Positions 26,718-35,591 of a stretch of 64,000 bases of DNA are shown here, piece after piece; the first letter of the stretch is position 1; each line of letters opens with the position of its first letter. This stretch comes from Kushneria avicenniae (lineage in GTDB: Bacteria; Pseudomonadota; Gammaproteobacteria; Pseudomonadales; Halomonadaceae): the NCBI RefSeq assembly GCF_900112585.1, contig NZ_FOLY01000002.1:62001-126000 (forward strand). The letters are read 5' to 3'. A program made the position numbers and the translations under genes. Below the pieces are notes generated by a model that worked only from the letters and a program-made list of their open reading frames with translations, was not told where the DNA came from and did no database searches.

Positions 26718-28070
26718 TCAGCTGCCCAGTGACATCAAAAGCAGGGGCAGCATCATGTAAAGCTCGGGATGAGACTCGCCGTTGACGCGAAGATCGCGGC
26801 TGTTCATCTCGACATCCATACGGTAGCGGTCGCCATCGCGGACCAGCAGTCCCTCCTGTTCCAGCCCTGCAAGCGTCTGCTCCGGGCGGGCGCCAGCATT
26901 GGAAAATGCCATCAGGTGCGTGAGCAGTGCCTTGTCCGAAGCCATGTCCAACGTCAGGTGACCGCGTTTCAGCGCCGTCGTCATGGGATCCTGTCCCGCC
27001 TCCATGGGATCGAAATCAAGCGCCAGCTTGCCTTCAAGCGATCCCTGCGGCGTATTCAGTCCCGCCACCGTGATCTCGGCGGAGGGCGTGCCTTCAAGGG
27101 CGTCACCAAGATAACGGAGCAGTCGCTGCTGGATCAGGGCAGTGGCCTGGTCTTCATTTAGTGATTCATCGATGCTGGACAGATCGATCAGCAGCGTGCG
27201 GGTGGCCTCGCGGGGCAGATGCTTGAGCGCCAGGGTCTGGGTGGCGTTATTGATGATCACGGGCTCGGCCAGAGCGGGATCTTTCAGCACAACGTTGCTG
27301 AACTGCCAGGAGCCTGTCATCGACAGGCCGTCATCGCCGTTGTCACGCAGTTGTCCCTGGCCGTCCATGCCCAGTTTGAGGGCCACGTTTTCGGCGTCGT
27401 CCTGAAAATCGAGCTGACCCAGGGTGGTTCTGAAGCGGCCGTCCCAGAAATTGTCCACATCGGGCCAGTCGGGACCGCCGGCGCCGCTGCCATCCAGATT
27501 CAGCGCATTGAGGATCAGCGAGCTCTCCTTGCCCTGGAAGTTCAGCGACGGGATCGACACGCGGGTAGTGGTGTGATCGCCATCAAGCCGATAATGGCCT
27601 TCCATGCCGCCCCAGGCCAGCCGTGCGCCGGGCGTTTCCGGCACATCGGTGGCATCAAACGCCGGTGAGTGCCAGTCGATGTTGACGTCGTTGCCAAAGC
27701 CTACGGTGGTGGTGGCCTCTATCGGTGTCTGATCGCCGAAATAGTGCGCCACGGTGTCCTGATGCTCGCCAAAATCGGGCGTGCTGTCGATATGCGCCCA
27801 GCCAAACCCCCACGGGCCGTGGGTAATGTGGTGGTGAATGTCGAATTCAAATGGGCCGTCTTCGGTGTCGATGACAGCGTGGGTGACGGCATCGGCGGTG
27901 CGCCAGCCACGGTCGTATCGGGTGACTTCCATGGGAACGCTGCCGGATAGCTGTTCGACGCCCTGGCGAAATTCCTGCTCGATACGTTTGCCGGTGTACC
28001 AGGGGGCTGCCACCCCGCCCGCCACGATAATGACCGCTGCAACCCCGATAATGCCCGCTGTCTTGCGCAT
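26718..28070 (-). CDS. YdgA-like DUF945 protein
   Basis: A 450-residue protein with one N-terminal hydrophobic segment (about residues 5-24) that looks like an uncleaved signal anchor, then a large soluble part rich in beta strands facing the periplasm. The early WYTGKRIEQEFRQGVEQLSG segment is characteristic of the DUF945/YdgA family, whose biochemical role is not known; links to motility and the envelope have been suggested. The start at 28070 has a CGGGGAA ribosome site. It is followed on the same strand by malic enzyme after 156 bases with no obvious strong terminator. Confidence 0.8.
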   Translation of the reverse strand: MRKTAGIIGVAAVIIVAGGVAAPWYTGKRIEQEFRQGVEQLSGSVPMEVTRYDRGWRTADAVTHAVIDTEDGPFEFDIHHHITHGPWGFGWAHIDSTPDFGEHQDTVAHYFGDQTPIEATTTVGFGNDVNIDWHSPAFDATDVPETPGARLAWGGMEGHYRLDGDHTTTRVSIPSLNFQGKESSLILNALNLDGSGAGGPDWPDVDNFWDGRFRTTLGQLDFQDDAENVALKLGMDGQGQLRDNGDDGLSMTGSWQFSNVVLKDPALAEPVIINNATQTLALKHLPREATRTLLIDLSSIDESLNEDQATALIQQRLLRYLGDALEGTPSAEITVAGLNTPQGSLEGKLALDFDPMEAGQDPMTTALKRGHLTLDMASDKALLTHLMAFSNAGARPEQTLAGLEQEGLLVRDGDRYRMDVEMNSRDLRVNGESHPELYMMLPLLLMSLGS

Positions 28071-28122
28071 GAAGTTCCCCGAACGTTCCATTAATGGTTT
28101 CAAAGTGATCGGCTACGGGCTG

Positions 28123-28974
28123 TCAGGAGGGTGACGCCAGCTTTATGCCGTCATCGTCGATGGTGATCAGACCCTGCTTGTAGAGTCCACCGATCGTTTT
28201 CTTGAAGTTGCCCTTGCTCACTCCAAAGGTGCGCTGGATCAGGGCCGGGTCACTCTTGTCACTGATGGCAAGCCTCCCGCCGGCCTTTTGCAGTTCTTCC
28301 AGAATCTGCGCGGACAGCGTGTCGGCCAGCGCCTCACGCCGGGGCTGCAGGCTCAGGTCGATCTTGCCATCGTCACGAATACGCTGGATGTAGCCCTGGG
28401 TTCGGGTGCCCATGCGCAGCGGTCGAATCGCTTCACTCTTGTGCAAAAGCCCCCGGTGGCGATGGTTGATGATGGCATTGAAGCCAAGATCGGTCGGGCC
28501 GGTAATGATCAGGTCAACGGCATCGCCCGGCGTGTAATCGGCGCTTTCGCGGTCCAGATAGCGATCCAGTCGCATCGAGGCGGTGATGCGCCGGGTCCGG
28601 TCGTCGAGATAGGCCACCACCATGCAGCGATCGCCCTGACGCAGCGGCCGGTTCGTGCGCTCCTCGAAATGCGGCAGCAGTAGATCCTTGGGCAGGCCCC
28701 AGTCGAGAAAGATGCCGACCGGAGTGCGCTCGACTACCTCCAGTGCGGCAAACTCGCCGACCTGAATCTTCGGGCGGTCGGTGGTGGCGATCGGGCGGTC
28801 CTCGCTGTCGAGGTACAAAAAGACCCGCAGCGAATCGCCCGGCTCGGTTGCGGCATCCCTGGGGATCTGGCGCGTCGGCAGCAGCACATCGCCCAGTTCG
28901 CCACCGTCGAGAAACAGCCCGATGGAGGACGGCCTGAGGATCTCAAGCGTATTGAAACGGCCCATTGCCGGCAT
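28123..28974 (-). CDS. S1-like RNA-binding protein of the CvfB/YitL family
   Basis: A 283-residue protein made of several S1-type OB domains followed by a C-terminal winged helix. S1 features are seen at residues 5-65 (LEILRPSSIGLFLDGGELGDVLLP), 70-130 (LEVVERTPVGIFLDWGLPKDLLLP) and 140-210 (GFNAIINHRHRGLLHKSE). The end TFGVSKGNFKKTIGGLYKQGLITI is the winged-helix part. CvfB in Gram-positive bacteria binds RNA and affects virulence regulation; the role in gammaproteobacteria is unclear. The start at 28974 has a GGGG ribosome site; 28965 is an alternative. Confidence 0.85.
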   Translation of the reverse strand: MPAMGRFNTLEILRPSSIGLFLDGGELGDVLLPTRQIPRDAATEPGDSLRVFLYLDSEDRPIATTDRPKIQVGEFAALEVVERTPVGIFLDWGLPKDLLLPHFEERTNRPLRQGDRCMVVAYLDDRTRRITASMRLDRYLDRESADYTPGDAVDLIITGPTDLGFNAIINHRHRGLLHKSEAIRPLRMGTRTQGYIQRIRDDGKIDLSLQPRREALADTLSAQILEELQKAGGRLAISDKSDPALIQRTFGVSKGNFKKTIGGLYKQGLITIDDDGIKLASPS

Positions 28975-29097
28975 GATCACGCCCCGTAAACAGAGTAAAG
29001 CCATTATGTTAACGCAAACGCATCGGTGGCGGGCAGGGGATGAACGGGGGGAGTGCGCGACTTGTCATGCGCACGAGGGAGTGCAATGCTTTTCGTC

Positions 29098-29172
29098 GGG
29101 AGATGGCATGCCTCCTGAAGCCGCAGGCTTCAAACCATCGCGTTCTGACACGTCGTGATTAATGATGCCTGC
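29098..29172 (+). ncRNA. fluoride riboswitch (crcB motif)
   Basis: The segment fits the crcB-motif fold. P1 is GGAG (29099-29102) with CTCC (29112-29115). Its loop ATGGCAT provides GGCAT (29105-29109), which can form the pseudoknot with ATGCC (29165-29169). The joining AAACC (29132-29136) is followed by a stem ATCGCG / CGTGAT and the conserved 3' TGATGCCTGC. Fluoride binding stabilises the pseudoknot and turns on crcB, which lies 93 bases downstream. A perfect 7-bp hairpin (TGAAGCC / GGCTTCA, 29116-29132) sits between P1 and AAAC, where compact examples have a direct junction. Confidence 0.88.
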
Positions 29173-29198
29173 ATGACGCACCCGGGTGCGAGCGCAGG
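29168..29198 (+). promoter_or_regulatory. alternative hairpin overlapping the riboswitch 3' end (expression platform candidate)
   Basis: CCTGC (29168-29172) can pair with GCAGG (29194-29198), enclosing a second stem CGCAC / GTGCG (29177-29190). This would take bases from the aptamer pseudoknot, so the two folds exclude each other. There is no T run after it, so control would be translational or Rho-dependent rather than intrinsic termination. Confidence 0.5.
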
Positions 29199-29264
29199 TA
29201 TGTCATGGCGATCCTTCGTTTTGTCACCACGTTCGCTCCGGATTCAATCTTCAAGGAGTGTTCC

Positions 29265-29654
29265 ATGTGGTTTTCCGTTCTCGCCATCGGCCTGGGGGCC
29301 GCACTGGGGGCCAACCTGCGCTGGGCCCTGTCGCTGGCGCTCAACGCGCTCTTTCCGCCACTGCCGCCTGGCACGCTGGTGGCCAACCTGCTGGGCGCCT
29401 GGCTGATCGGCATCGCCTTTGCGCTGTTTAATCTGCTGCCGGAGTTGAGTCCGCACTGGAAACTCTTTGTCGTGACCGGCTTTCTGGGCGCGCTGACGAC
29501 CTTTTCGACCTTCTCGCTGGAAATCATCGGGCAACTTCAGGCCGGGCGCTATCTCAACGCCATGGCCGGCATCGGGGCCCATCTGGCCGGGTCTCTTGTC
29601 ATGACCGCTTTTGGCATGGCCTGCGTCACCCTTGTGCGGCAGTGGCTTCGGTAG
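29265..29654 (+). CDS. crcB: fluoride ion channel CrcB/Fluc
   Basis: A 129-residue membrane protein with four helices, the size of Fluc channels. Family elements are GAALGANLRWALS in helix 1, the PPGTLVANLLGAWLIG segment with the conserved Asn, and GFLGALTTFSTFS in helix 3 with the phenylalanine and serine/threonine track. It works as a dual-topology dimer in the inner membrane and lets toxic fluoride leave the cell. The start at 29265 has an AAGGAG ribosome site. The riboswitch upstream confirms the function independently. The next gene, pstS, has its own promoter. Confidence 0.96.
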   Translation: MWFSVLAIGLGAALGANLRWALSLALNALFPPLPPGTLVANLLGAWLIGIAFALFNLLPELSPHWKLFVVTGFLGALTTFSTFSLEIIGQLQAGRYLNAMAGIGAHLAGSLVMTAFGMACVTLVRQWLR

Positions 29655-29679
29655 CGGTCATATCGGTTATATGACAGTG

Positions 29680-29697
29680 CTGCAATAAAACTGACAT
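29680..29697 (+). promoter_or_regulatory. Pho box upstream of pstS
   Basis: CTGCAAT-AAAA-CTGACAT consists of two 7-base repeats with a 4-base AT spacer, close to the PhoB consensus CTGTCAT-N4-CTGTCAT. A weak -10-like GCTAAC begins about nine bases after it, the arrangement of PhoB-activated promoters that lack a normal -35 box. Confidence 0.65.
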
Positions 29698-29806
29698 ATT
29701 TGCTTGCTAACCTGGCGTTGTGTTGAGCAGTCGCCCCTTTATTCCGGGCGGCATGATTACCAGCAGGGCGCCAGGCGCCCTGGCGCAAGGGAACGGAGCC
29801 ATCCAG

Positions 29807-30841
29807 ATGATCAAGCAAGTCGCTGCAGCCCTTATCGCTACCTCGCTGGCGGCCACCGCTTCGGCCGCAACCATTACCGGCGCCGGTGCAACCTTCCCCT
29901 ATCCGGTCTACTCCCAGTGGGCCGATGGCTATCAGGACGAGACCGGCAACGGCCTCAACTATCAGGCCATCGGCTCCGGCGGCGGTATCCAGCAGATCAC
30001 CGCCAATACGGTCACCTTCGGTGCCAGTGACGCGCCGATGACCCCGGAAGAACTCAAGAAGAACAACCTGGTCCAGTGGCCGCAGATCATGGGCGGCGTG
30101 GTACCGGTCGTGCATGTAGAAGGCGTCGAAGACGGCGCGCTGCGCCTGGACGGTCAGACCCTGGCCGACATCTACCGGGGCGAGATTACCTCCTGGAATG
30201 ATGACGCCATCTCAAGGCTCAACCCTGACGTGACGCTGCCGGATACGAAAATCACCCCGGTCTATCGCGCCGAAGGCTCGGGCACCAACTTCCTGTTCAC
30301 GCATTACCTGGCTCAGGTCAGTGAAGAGTTCAAAAACGAGATCGGTGAAGGCAAGTCGGTGGCCTGGCCTGCCGGTGTTGGTGCCAAGGCCAATGCGGGT
30401 GTGGCAAGTCAGGTCAGCGGTATCAACGGTGCCATCGGCTACGTCGAGTCGGCCTACGCCGAGCAGAACGATCTGAACGTGGCGCAGATGGAAAATCAGG
30501 CTGGTAACTTCGTGACCGCCGGCAGCGACTCCTTCCAGGCCGCGGCTGCCAATGCTGACTGGGAAAATGCCGACGGCATGTACCTGGTGCTGACCAATCA
30601 GCCGGGTGACGAGAGCTGGCCGATCGTGGGGGCCTCCTTCATCCTCATGCACACCGAAGTCAAGGATGCTCAGGCCGCTCGTGACGCGCTCGACTTCTTC
30701 GACTGGTCGTTTGAAAACGGCGGCGATATGGCCACCGAGCTGGACTATATCCCGATGCCGGACAACGTGGTCAGCATGATCAAGCAGGACGTCTGGTCGC
30801 AGATCAAGGACAGCAGCGGCAACGCGGTCTGGCAGCAGTAA
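29807..30841 (+). CDS. pstS: phosphate ABC transporter periplasmic binding protein
   Basis: A 344-residue PstS. The signal peptide (MIKQVAAALIATSLAATASA) is cleaved before ATITGAGATFPYPVYSQW, the classic PstS N-terminus. Phosphate-contact regions are visible as GSGGGIQQI and RAEGSGTNFLFTHYL. It captures inorganic phosphate in the periplasm for PstCAB. It is the first gene of pstSCAB behind a Pho box, so strong induction in phosphate starvation is expected. The start at 29807 was chosen for the signal peptide. A hairpin follows before pstC. Confidence 0.97.
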   Translation: MIKQVAAALIATSLAATASAATITGAGATFPYPVYSQWADGYQDETGNGLNYQAIGSGGGIQQITANTVTFGASDAPMTPEELKKNNLVQWPQIMGGVVPVVHVEGVEDGALRLDGQTLADIYRGEITSWNDDAISRLNPDVTLPDTKITPVYRAEGSGTNFLFTHYLAQVSEEFKNEIGEGKSVAWPAGVGAKANAGVASQVSGINGAIGYVESAYAEQNDLNVAQMENQAGNFVTAGSDSFQAAAANADWENADGMYLVLTNQPGDESWPIVGASFILMHTEVKDAQAARDALDFFDWSFENGGDMATELDYIPMPDNVVSMIKQDVWSQIKDSSGNAVWQQ

Positions 30842-30867
30842 GCAGGCCCTGTCGCAGCAGTGTAACG

Positions 30868-30890
30868 GGCCGGAGCCATGTGCTCCGGCC
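30868..30890 (+). repeat. hairpin between pstS and pstC
   Basis: A perfect stem GGCCGGAGC / GCTCCGGCC with a five-base loop and no T run. It probably protects the pstS message or lowers transcription into pstC, as expected where the binding protein is needed in excess. Confidence 0.6.
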
Positions 30891-30937
30891 TCTGTCCACC
30901 TGACCTTCCCAAGAATGTCCATGTACAGGTATGACCC

Positions 30938-31897
30938 ATGACGACCGGCAGCAGCGTTACCTCAAAGACCTCAGAGGGCGATCGGATGCAGAAGCTGTCG
31001 GCCAGTGCGCAGGAGCGTAGTGCCCTCAAGCGCAACGGTCTTGTCGACCGGCTCTTTGAACTCGCGACCCGGAGCTCGGCGCTGCTGGTGCTGTTGCTGC
31101 TGGGCACGATTACCGGTTCGCTGGTACTGGCCGGCTGGCCCGCTCTACAGGAGCTGGGGCTGTCCTTTTTTACCGGCGATCGCTGGGCCGCCAACGTTGA
31201 AAACTTTGGAGCGCTGCCAGCCATTTACGGCACGCTGGTGACGTCGCTGATCGCCATCGCCATCGCTATTCCGGTCTCGCTGGGCATCGCCATCTTTCTG
31301 ACCGAGCTCTGCCCGCCGAAGCTGCGGCGCACCATCGGCACCATGGTGGAGCTGCTGGCGGGCGTACCTTCCATCATTTACGGCATGTGGGGCGTTGAAG
31401 TGCTGGCGCCGTTTCTCCAGTCCCACTTTCCATCGGTATTCCCGGCCGGTACCGGACTGACCACCGCCGGCCTGATTCTGGCCATCATGATCATTCCGTT
31501 CATCACGGCCGTGACCCGTGATGTCATGCATACCGTGCCGCCGATCATGCGCGAGTCTGCCTATGGACTGGGCTGCACCACCTGGGAGGTCATCCGCCAC
31601 GTCATCTTCCCGTCCGTGAAGGGCGGCATGCTGGGCGGCGTGATTCTCGGGCTGGGCCGGGCGCTGGGCGAGACCATGGCGGTCACCTTCGTGATCGGCA
31701 ACAACCTTTTCCTGAGTGCGACGCTGACCGGGCAGGGCACCTCGATTGCCGCCCTGATTGCCAATCAGTTCTCCGAGGCCGATGGCCTGCAGCGCTCGGC
31801 GCTTTTGCTGCTCGGACTGGTCCTGTTCCTGATTACCTTTGCCGTGCTGGCACTGGCCCGTTTCATGCTCAAGCGCATGGAACAGCGTGCCGCGTGA
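30938..31897 (+). CDS. pstC: phosphate ABC transporter permease PstC
   Basis: A 319-residue inner-membrane permease with about six helices after a polar ~40-residue N-terminus. Recognisable parts are FGALPAIYGTLVTSLIAI, ELLAGVPSIIYGMWG, and the ATPase-contact loop RESAYGLGCTTWEVIRHVIFP. GRALGETMAVTFVIGN is the typical PstC signature near the end. A second start at 30986 (MQKLSAS) has an AGAGGG ribosome site and cannot be excluded. It forms the channel with PstA. Confidence 0.95.
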   Translation: MTTGSSVTSKTSEGDRMQKLSASAQERSALKRNGLVDRLFELATRSSALLVLLLLGTITGSLVLAGWPALQELGLSFFTGDRWAANVENFGALPAIYGTLVTSLIAIAIAIPVSLGIAIFLTELCPPKLRRTIGTMVELLAGVPSIIYGMWGVEVLAPFLQSHFPSVFPAGTGLTTAGLILAIMIIPFITAVTRDVMHTVPPIMRESAYGLGCTTWEVIRHVIFPSVKGGMLGGVILGLGRALGETMAVTFVIGNNLFLSATLTGQGTSIAALIANQFSEADGLQRSALLLLGLVLFLITFAVLALARFMLKRMEQRAA

Positions 31898-31907
31898 GGA
31901 GCGATTC

Positions 31908-32750
31908 ATGAATCCTGTCTATCGCCGTCGGCGAACCATCAACCGCATCATCATGGCTGCCTCGCTGCTGGCCTCGGCCTTTGGCGTGATCTGGCTGTTT
32001 CTGATTCTTGTCACGCTGGTATCCAAAGGGGTGCCGGCCCTGTCGCTGGACGTCTTTACCGAGCGTACCCGCATGTCCGGCGGTGGGCTGGGCAACGCCA
32101 TACTGGGTTCGCTGATCATGACGGCGCTGGCGACCATTGGCGGCACCATGATCGGCATTCTGGCCGGCACCTGGCTTGCCGAATACGGCGGTCGTTCGAA
32201 GCTTGCCAATACCATCCGCTTTATCAACGACGTGCTGCTGTCGGCGCCCTCCATCATTATCGGTCTGTATATCTATGCCGTGGTGGTCCTGCCGATGGGA
32301 CACTTCTCGGGCTGGGCGGGCGTTGCGGCGCTGATGGTCATCATCATTCCGGTCGTGATTCGCTCGACCGAGGATATGCTGCTGCTGGTGCCCAACTCGC
32401 TGCGTGAGGCGGCAGCGGCACTGGGCGCTCATCGCTGGTTGATCGTGCTCAAGGTCTGCTACAGCGGGGCGAAGGCGGGCATCACGACCGGCGTATTGCT
32501 GGGGTGTGCACGCATCAGTGGCGAGACGGCGCCGCTGCTCTTTACGGCGCTCAATACCAATCAGTGGAACTTTTTCAACATGGGCAGCGAAATGCCCAAC
32601 CTGCCGATGGTGCTTTACCAGAACATGACCATCAACTCGTTTATTCCCGCTCAGGTCTCGCTGGCGTGGGCCGGGGCACTGATACTGACGGCGGCGGTGC
32701 TGATTCTCAATATCCTGGCGCGCGTAAGCTCGGCGCGTTCGCAGAAGTAG
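31908..32750 (+). CDS. pstA: phosphate ABC transporter permease PstA
   Basis: A 280-residue permease with six helices. Markers are GGLGNAILGSLIMTALATIGGTMIGILAGTWLAEY, NDVLLSAPSIIIGLYIY and the coupling loop LREAAAALGAHRWLIVLKVCY. RISGETAPLLFTAL near the end is diagnostic for PstA. The start at 31908 follows GAGGAG, ten bases after the pstC stop. It partners with PstC in the membrane. Confidence 0.96.
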   Translation: MNPVYRRRRTINRIIMAASLLASAFGVIWLFLILVTLVSKGVPALSLDVFTERTRMSGGGLGNAILGSLIMTALATIGGTMIGILAGTWLAEYGGRSKLANTIRFINDVLLSAPSIIIGLYIYAVVVLPMGHFSGWAGVAALMVIIIPVVIRSTEDMLLLVPNSLREAAAALGAHRWLIVLKVCYSGAKAGITTGVLLGCARISGETAPLLFTALNTNQWNFFNMGSEMPNLPMVLYQNMTINSFIPAQVSLAWAGALILTAAVLILNILARVSSARSQK

Positions 32751-32771
32751 GCATCAAGGGGTTTTCATTTC

Positions 32772-33605
32772 ATGAACATGCGATCAGAGAATTTCACCAT
32801 GGCGCCCAGGCAGACACCCAAGAACGCTTCCGGAAATACCCATGCGGCGGCCCCTGCCAAGCTGTCGGTTCAGGAGCTGGATTTCTACTATGGCGATTTC
32901 CAGGCGATCAAGAAGGTCTCGATGGACATTCCGGCCAACCAGGTGACGGCCTATATCGGACCCTCCGGCTGCGGTAAATCCACGCTTTTGCGCTGCTTTA
33001 ACCGCATGCATGATCTCTATCCGGGACTGAAGACCGAGGGCAGCATTCTGCTGGATGGTCAGGACACTCACGCCTCTGGCGTGGACATCAACCTGCTGCG
33101 CGCTCGTATCGGCATGGTGTTTCAAAAACCGACCCCGTTCCCGATGTCGGTCTATGACAACATTGCCTTCGGCGTGAAGCTATACGAGCGCCTGTCGCGG
33201 CGTGACATGGATGAGCGGGTGGAGTGGGCACTGAAAAAGGCGGCGCTGTGGAACGAGGTCAAGGACAAGCTCAAGACCAACGGTCAGGCGCTTTCCGGCG
33301 GCCAGCAGCAGCGTCTTTGCATCGCACGTACCATCGCGGTCAAGCCCGAGGTCATCCTGCTTGATGAGCCAACCTCGGCGCTGGATCCGATCTCGACCGG
33401 CTATATCGAGGATCTGATTCACGAGCTCAAGACCGACTACACGATCGTGATCGTGACGCACAACATGCAGCAGGCGGCGCGTGTGTCCGATATCACGGCG
33501 TTCATGTACCTGGGCGAGCTGATCGAATGCGGTCAGACCGATCAGATCTTTACCGACCCGGAGAAGAAGCAGACCGAGGATTATATAACGGGTCGTTATG
33601 GATAG
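32772..33605 (+). CDS. pstB: phosphate ABC transporter ATPase PstB
   Basis: A 277-residue ATPase. Walker A is GPSGCGKST near residue 64, followed by [14 protein letters not shown], a PstB-specific stretch. The signature is [16 protein letters not shown], and Walker B is [20 protein letters not shown]. The first ~30 residues are a polar extension absent from shorter PstB proteins. It drives phosphate import through PstCA. phoU, which often follows pstB, is not here: a terminator comes next and then a BCCT carrier gene. Confidence 0.97.
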   Translation: MNMRSENFTMAPRQTPKNASGNTHAAAPAKLSVQELDFYYGDFQAIKKVSMDIPANQVTAYIGPSGCGKSTLLRCFNRMHDLYPGLKTEGSILLDGQDTHASGVDINLLRARIGMVFQKPTPFPMSVYDNIAFGVKLYERLSRRDMDERVEWALKKAALWNEVKDKLKTNGQALSGGQQQRLCIARTIAVKPEVILLDEPTSALDPISTGYIEDLIHELKTDYTIVIVTHNMQQAARVSDITAFMYLGELIECGQTDQIFTDPEKKQTEDYITGRYG

Positions 33606-33658
33606 AAGGCTTTAATGTGGCTAGTATGTAATGGTCCTGCGGTGCAGAGGACCAGGGA

Positions 33659-33684
33659 GGGGACACCGACGTGTCCCCTTTTTT
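33659..33684 (+). terminator. intrinsic terminator after pstB
   Basis: A perfect 8-bp stem GGGGACAC / GTGTCCCC with loop CGAC and six Ts ends the pst operon. Confidence 0.93.
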
Positions 33685-33839
33685 GCGTGCCTTGAAGACG
33701 TGCTGCAGGGCCCTGGTGAGTGATGCAGGTCTGATATGCCCATATGAGGCGGCAGGCAAAAGAAGGAATCTGCGTTGACTCTGATATTCCTGAACTAGTC
33801 TGTAATGACATTCCAACAACGACAGGGGACGACGCATTT

Positions 33840-35510
33840 ATGGTTATTGCTCCCAGACAGCGTGTCTTTGTCGCATCCACGATCATTATCGTGATGCTTG
33901 TGGCCATCGGGGCCATCTTTCCTGACCGGTTCAGTCAGGGCGCCAGCGCCGCGTTGAGCGGTGTCACCCATCTCTTTGGGTGGTTCTATCTGTTTTCGGT
34001 CTTCGGATTCGTCATCTTTTTGTTGGTACTGGCCTTCAGCAAATACGGCAAGATTCGTCTCGGTCCCCAGGAAAGCAAGCCATCCTACGACTTTTTTTCC
34101 TGGGTCAGCATGCTCCTGGCGGCCGGCTTCGGGGTAGGGCTGGTGTTTTACGGCATGGCCGAGCCGATGATGCATTTCATGAACCCACCCTTCGATGACA
34201 TGGAAGGCAGCACGCCGGACGCCGCGCGTTACGCGATCCAGTACGCATTTTTCAACTGGGGCGTGCACCAGTGGGCCGCGTTTTCGGTGGTGGGACTGAT
34301 CATTGCCTATACCCAGTTTCGCAAGGGCCAGACCGGGCTGGTGTCGACGGTCATGTCGCCGCTGACGGCAAAGCTTGGCAAGGGACGTGTGTTTGCCGGC
34401 GGTCTGCTCAATACCTTTGCGGTCGTGGCCACCGTCATGGGTGTGGCGACTTCCATCGGCCTTGCGGTGCTGCAGATCAATGGCGGCCTGCATGCCGTGT
34501 TCGGCGTGGCCGAGGGCTTCATGTGGCAGGCCATCATCCTGTTTGCGATGTTCGTGTGCTATATGATGTCCACGGTCTCCGGGCTCGACAAGGGCATCAA
34601 GCGGCTGTCGAATCTGAACATGATTCTGTGTCTGGGACTGATGTTCTACATCCTGGTGACCGGGCCGACCGTGGCCATTCTGGAAACCATTACGGTCGGC
34701 ATGGGGGATTACCTGCAGAACTTTCTGGGCATGAGCCTGCGGATCAACCCGTTCACCGACAATGACTGGATCAGCAGTTGGACCGTGTTCTACTGGGCCT
34801 GGGTCATTGCCTGGTCACCCTTTGTCGGAACCTTCGTGGCGCGTGTCTCGCGCGGTCGCACCATCAAGGAGTATGTCTTCGGGGTACTGATCGTGCCGCC
34901 GCTGCTGGCCTGTCTCTGGATCGGTGTTTTTGGCGGGGCGGCCCTGCACATGGATCTCTATCAGGATGCGGGCCTGGCTCAGGCCACCAGCGACAACATC
35001 ACCTCGGCCCTGTTCGTGATGTTTGATCAGATGCCGTTCTCGTTCCCGCTGTCGATCGTGGCCATGCTCCTGATCTTTATCTTTCTGGTCACCTCGGCAG
35101 ATTCGGCGGCCTATATCGTGGGGCAGATGACCGACAAGGGCTCGCTCAATCCGCCGCTCTACAAGCGGGTGACCTGGGGGGTGCTGATCGCGGCCATCTG
35201 TCTGATTCTGATCACGGCCGGCGGTGAGAGCGGTCTGAGCGGGCTGCAGTCAGCTGCGGTGGTCTCGGCGCTGCCGTTTACGCTGATTATCTACGGCATG
35301 GTATATGTGCTGCTCAAGGAGCTGCGTGCCGACCGCAAACAGATGTTGCTCAACCTCTACCGTCAGCATAATGAAACGCCGGTCGGGGCGGATGCCTTCG
35401 AGGCCGATGAGATGTCCGATGCCAATGCCGACCGCCTGCGTCGAGTACCGGGGGTCAAGAACCGTCGTATCAATCGGGACCGGGGCACCGGGCAGATCGA
35501 ACCGGAATAA
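33840..35510 (+). CDS. BCCT-family betaine/choline/carnitine-type osmolyte transporter
   Basis: A 556-residue carrier with twelve predicted helices. Family motifs are GFGVGLVFYGMAEPMMHF in helix 3, FFNWGVHQWAAFSVVG, and the strongly conserved WTVFYWAWVIAWSPFVGTFVARVSRGRTIKEYV in the helix 8 region, with its tryptophan-rich substrate box. The C-terminal ~60 residues are a polar, charged cytoplasmic tail; in BetP-type carriers such tails sense osmotic stress. It probably imports glycine betaine, choline, ectoine or a similar compatible solute with sodium or protons. The start at 33840 is preceded by AGGGGAC; the longer frame from 33744 begins inside the pst terminator region and is less likely. 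Confidence 0.92.
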   Translation: MVIAPRQRVFVASTIIIVMLVAIGAIFPDRFSQGASAALSGVTHLFGWFYLFSVFGFVIFLLVLAFSKYGKIRLGPQESKPSYDFFSWVSMLLAAGFGVGLVFYGMAEPMMHFMNPPFDDMEGSTPDAARYAIQYAFFNWGVHQWAAFSVVGLIIAYTQFRKGQTGLVSTVMSPLTAKLGKGRVFAGGLLNTFAVVATVMGVATSIGLAVLQINGGLHAVFGVAEGFMWQAIILFAMFVCYMMSTVSGLDKGIKRLSNLNMILCLGLMFYILVTGPTVAILETITVGMGDYLQNFLGMSLRINPFTDNDWISSWTVFYWAWVIAWSPFVGTFVARVSRGRTIKEYVFGVLIVPPLLACLWIGVFGGAALHMDLYQDAGLAQATSDNITSALFVMFDQMPFSFPLSIVAMLLIFIFLVTSADSAAYIVGQMTDKGSLNPPLYKRVTWGVLIAAICLILITAGGESGLSGLQSAAVVSALPFTLIIYGMVYVLLKELRADRKQMLLNLYRQHNETPVGADAFEADEMSDANADRLRRVPGVKNRRINRDRGTGQIEPE

Positions 35511-35562
35511 ACAACATCGGGATCAACGGTGTCGGCATAAAAAGGTGTCGTGCAGTAATAGT

Positions 35563-35591
35563 ATCAGGCCGGCCTTCAGGGTCGGTCTGAT
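35563..35591 (+). terminator. 12-bp hairpin after the BCCT gene
   Basis: ATCAGGCCGGCC pairs fully with GGTCGGTCTGAT (two G-U pairs) around loop TTCAG. The sequence after it is only moderately T-rich (TATCTAC), so it may be a weak terminator or a 3' stability hairpin for the carrier mRNA. Confidence 0.5.
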
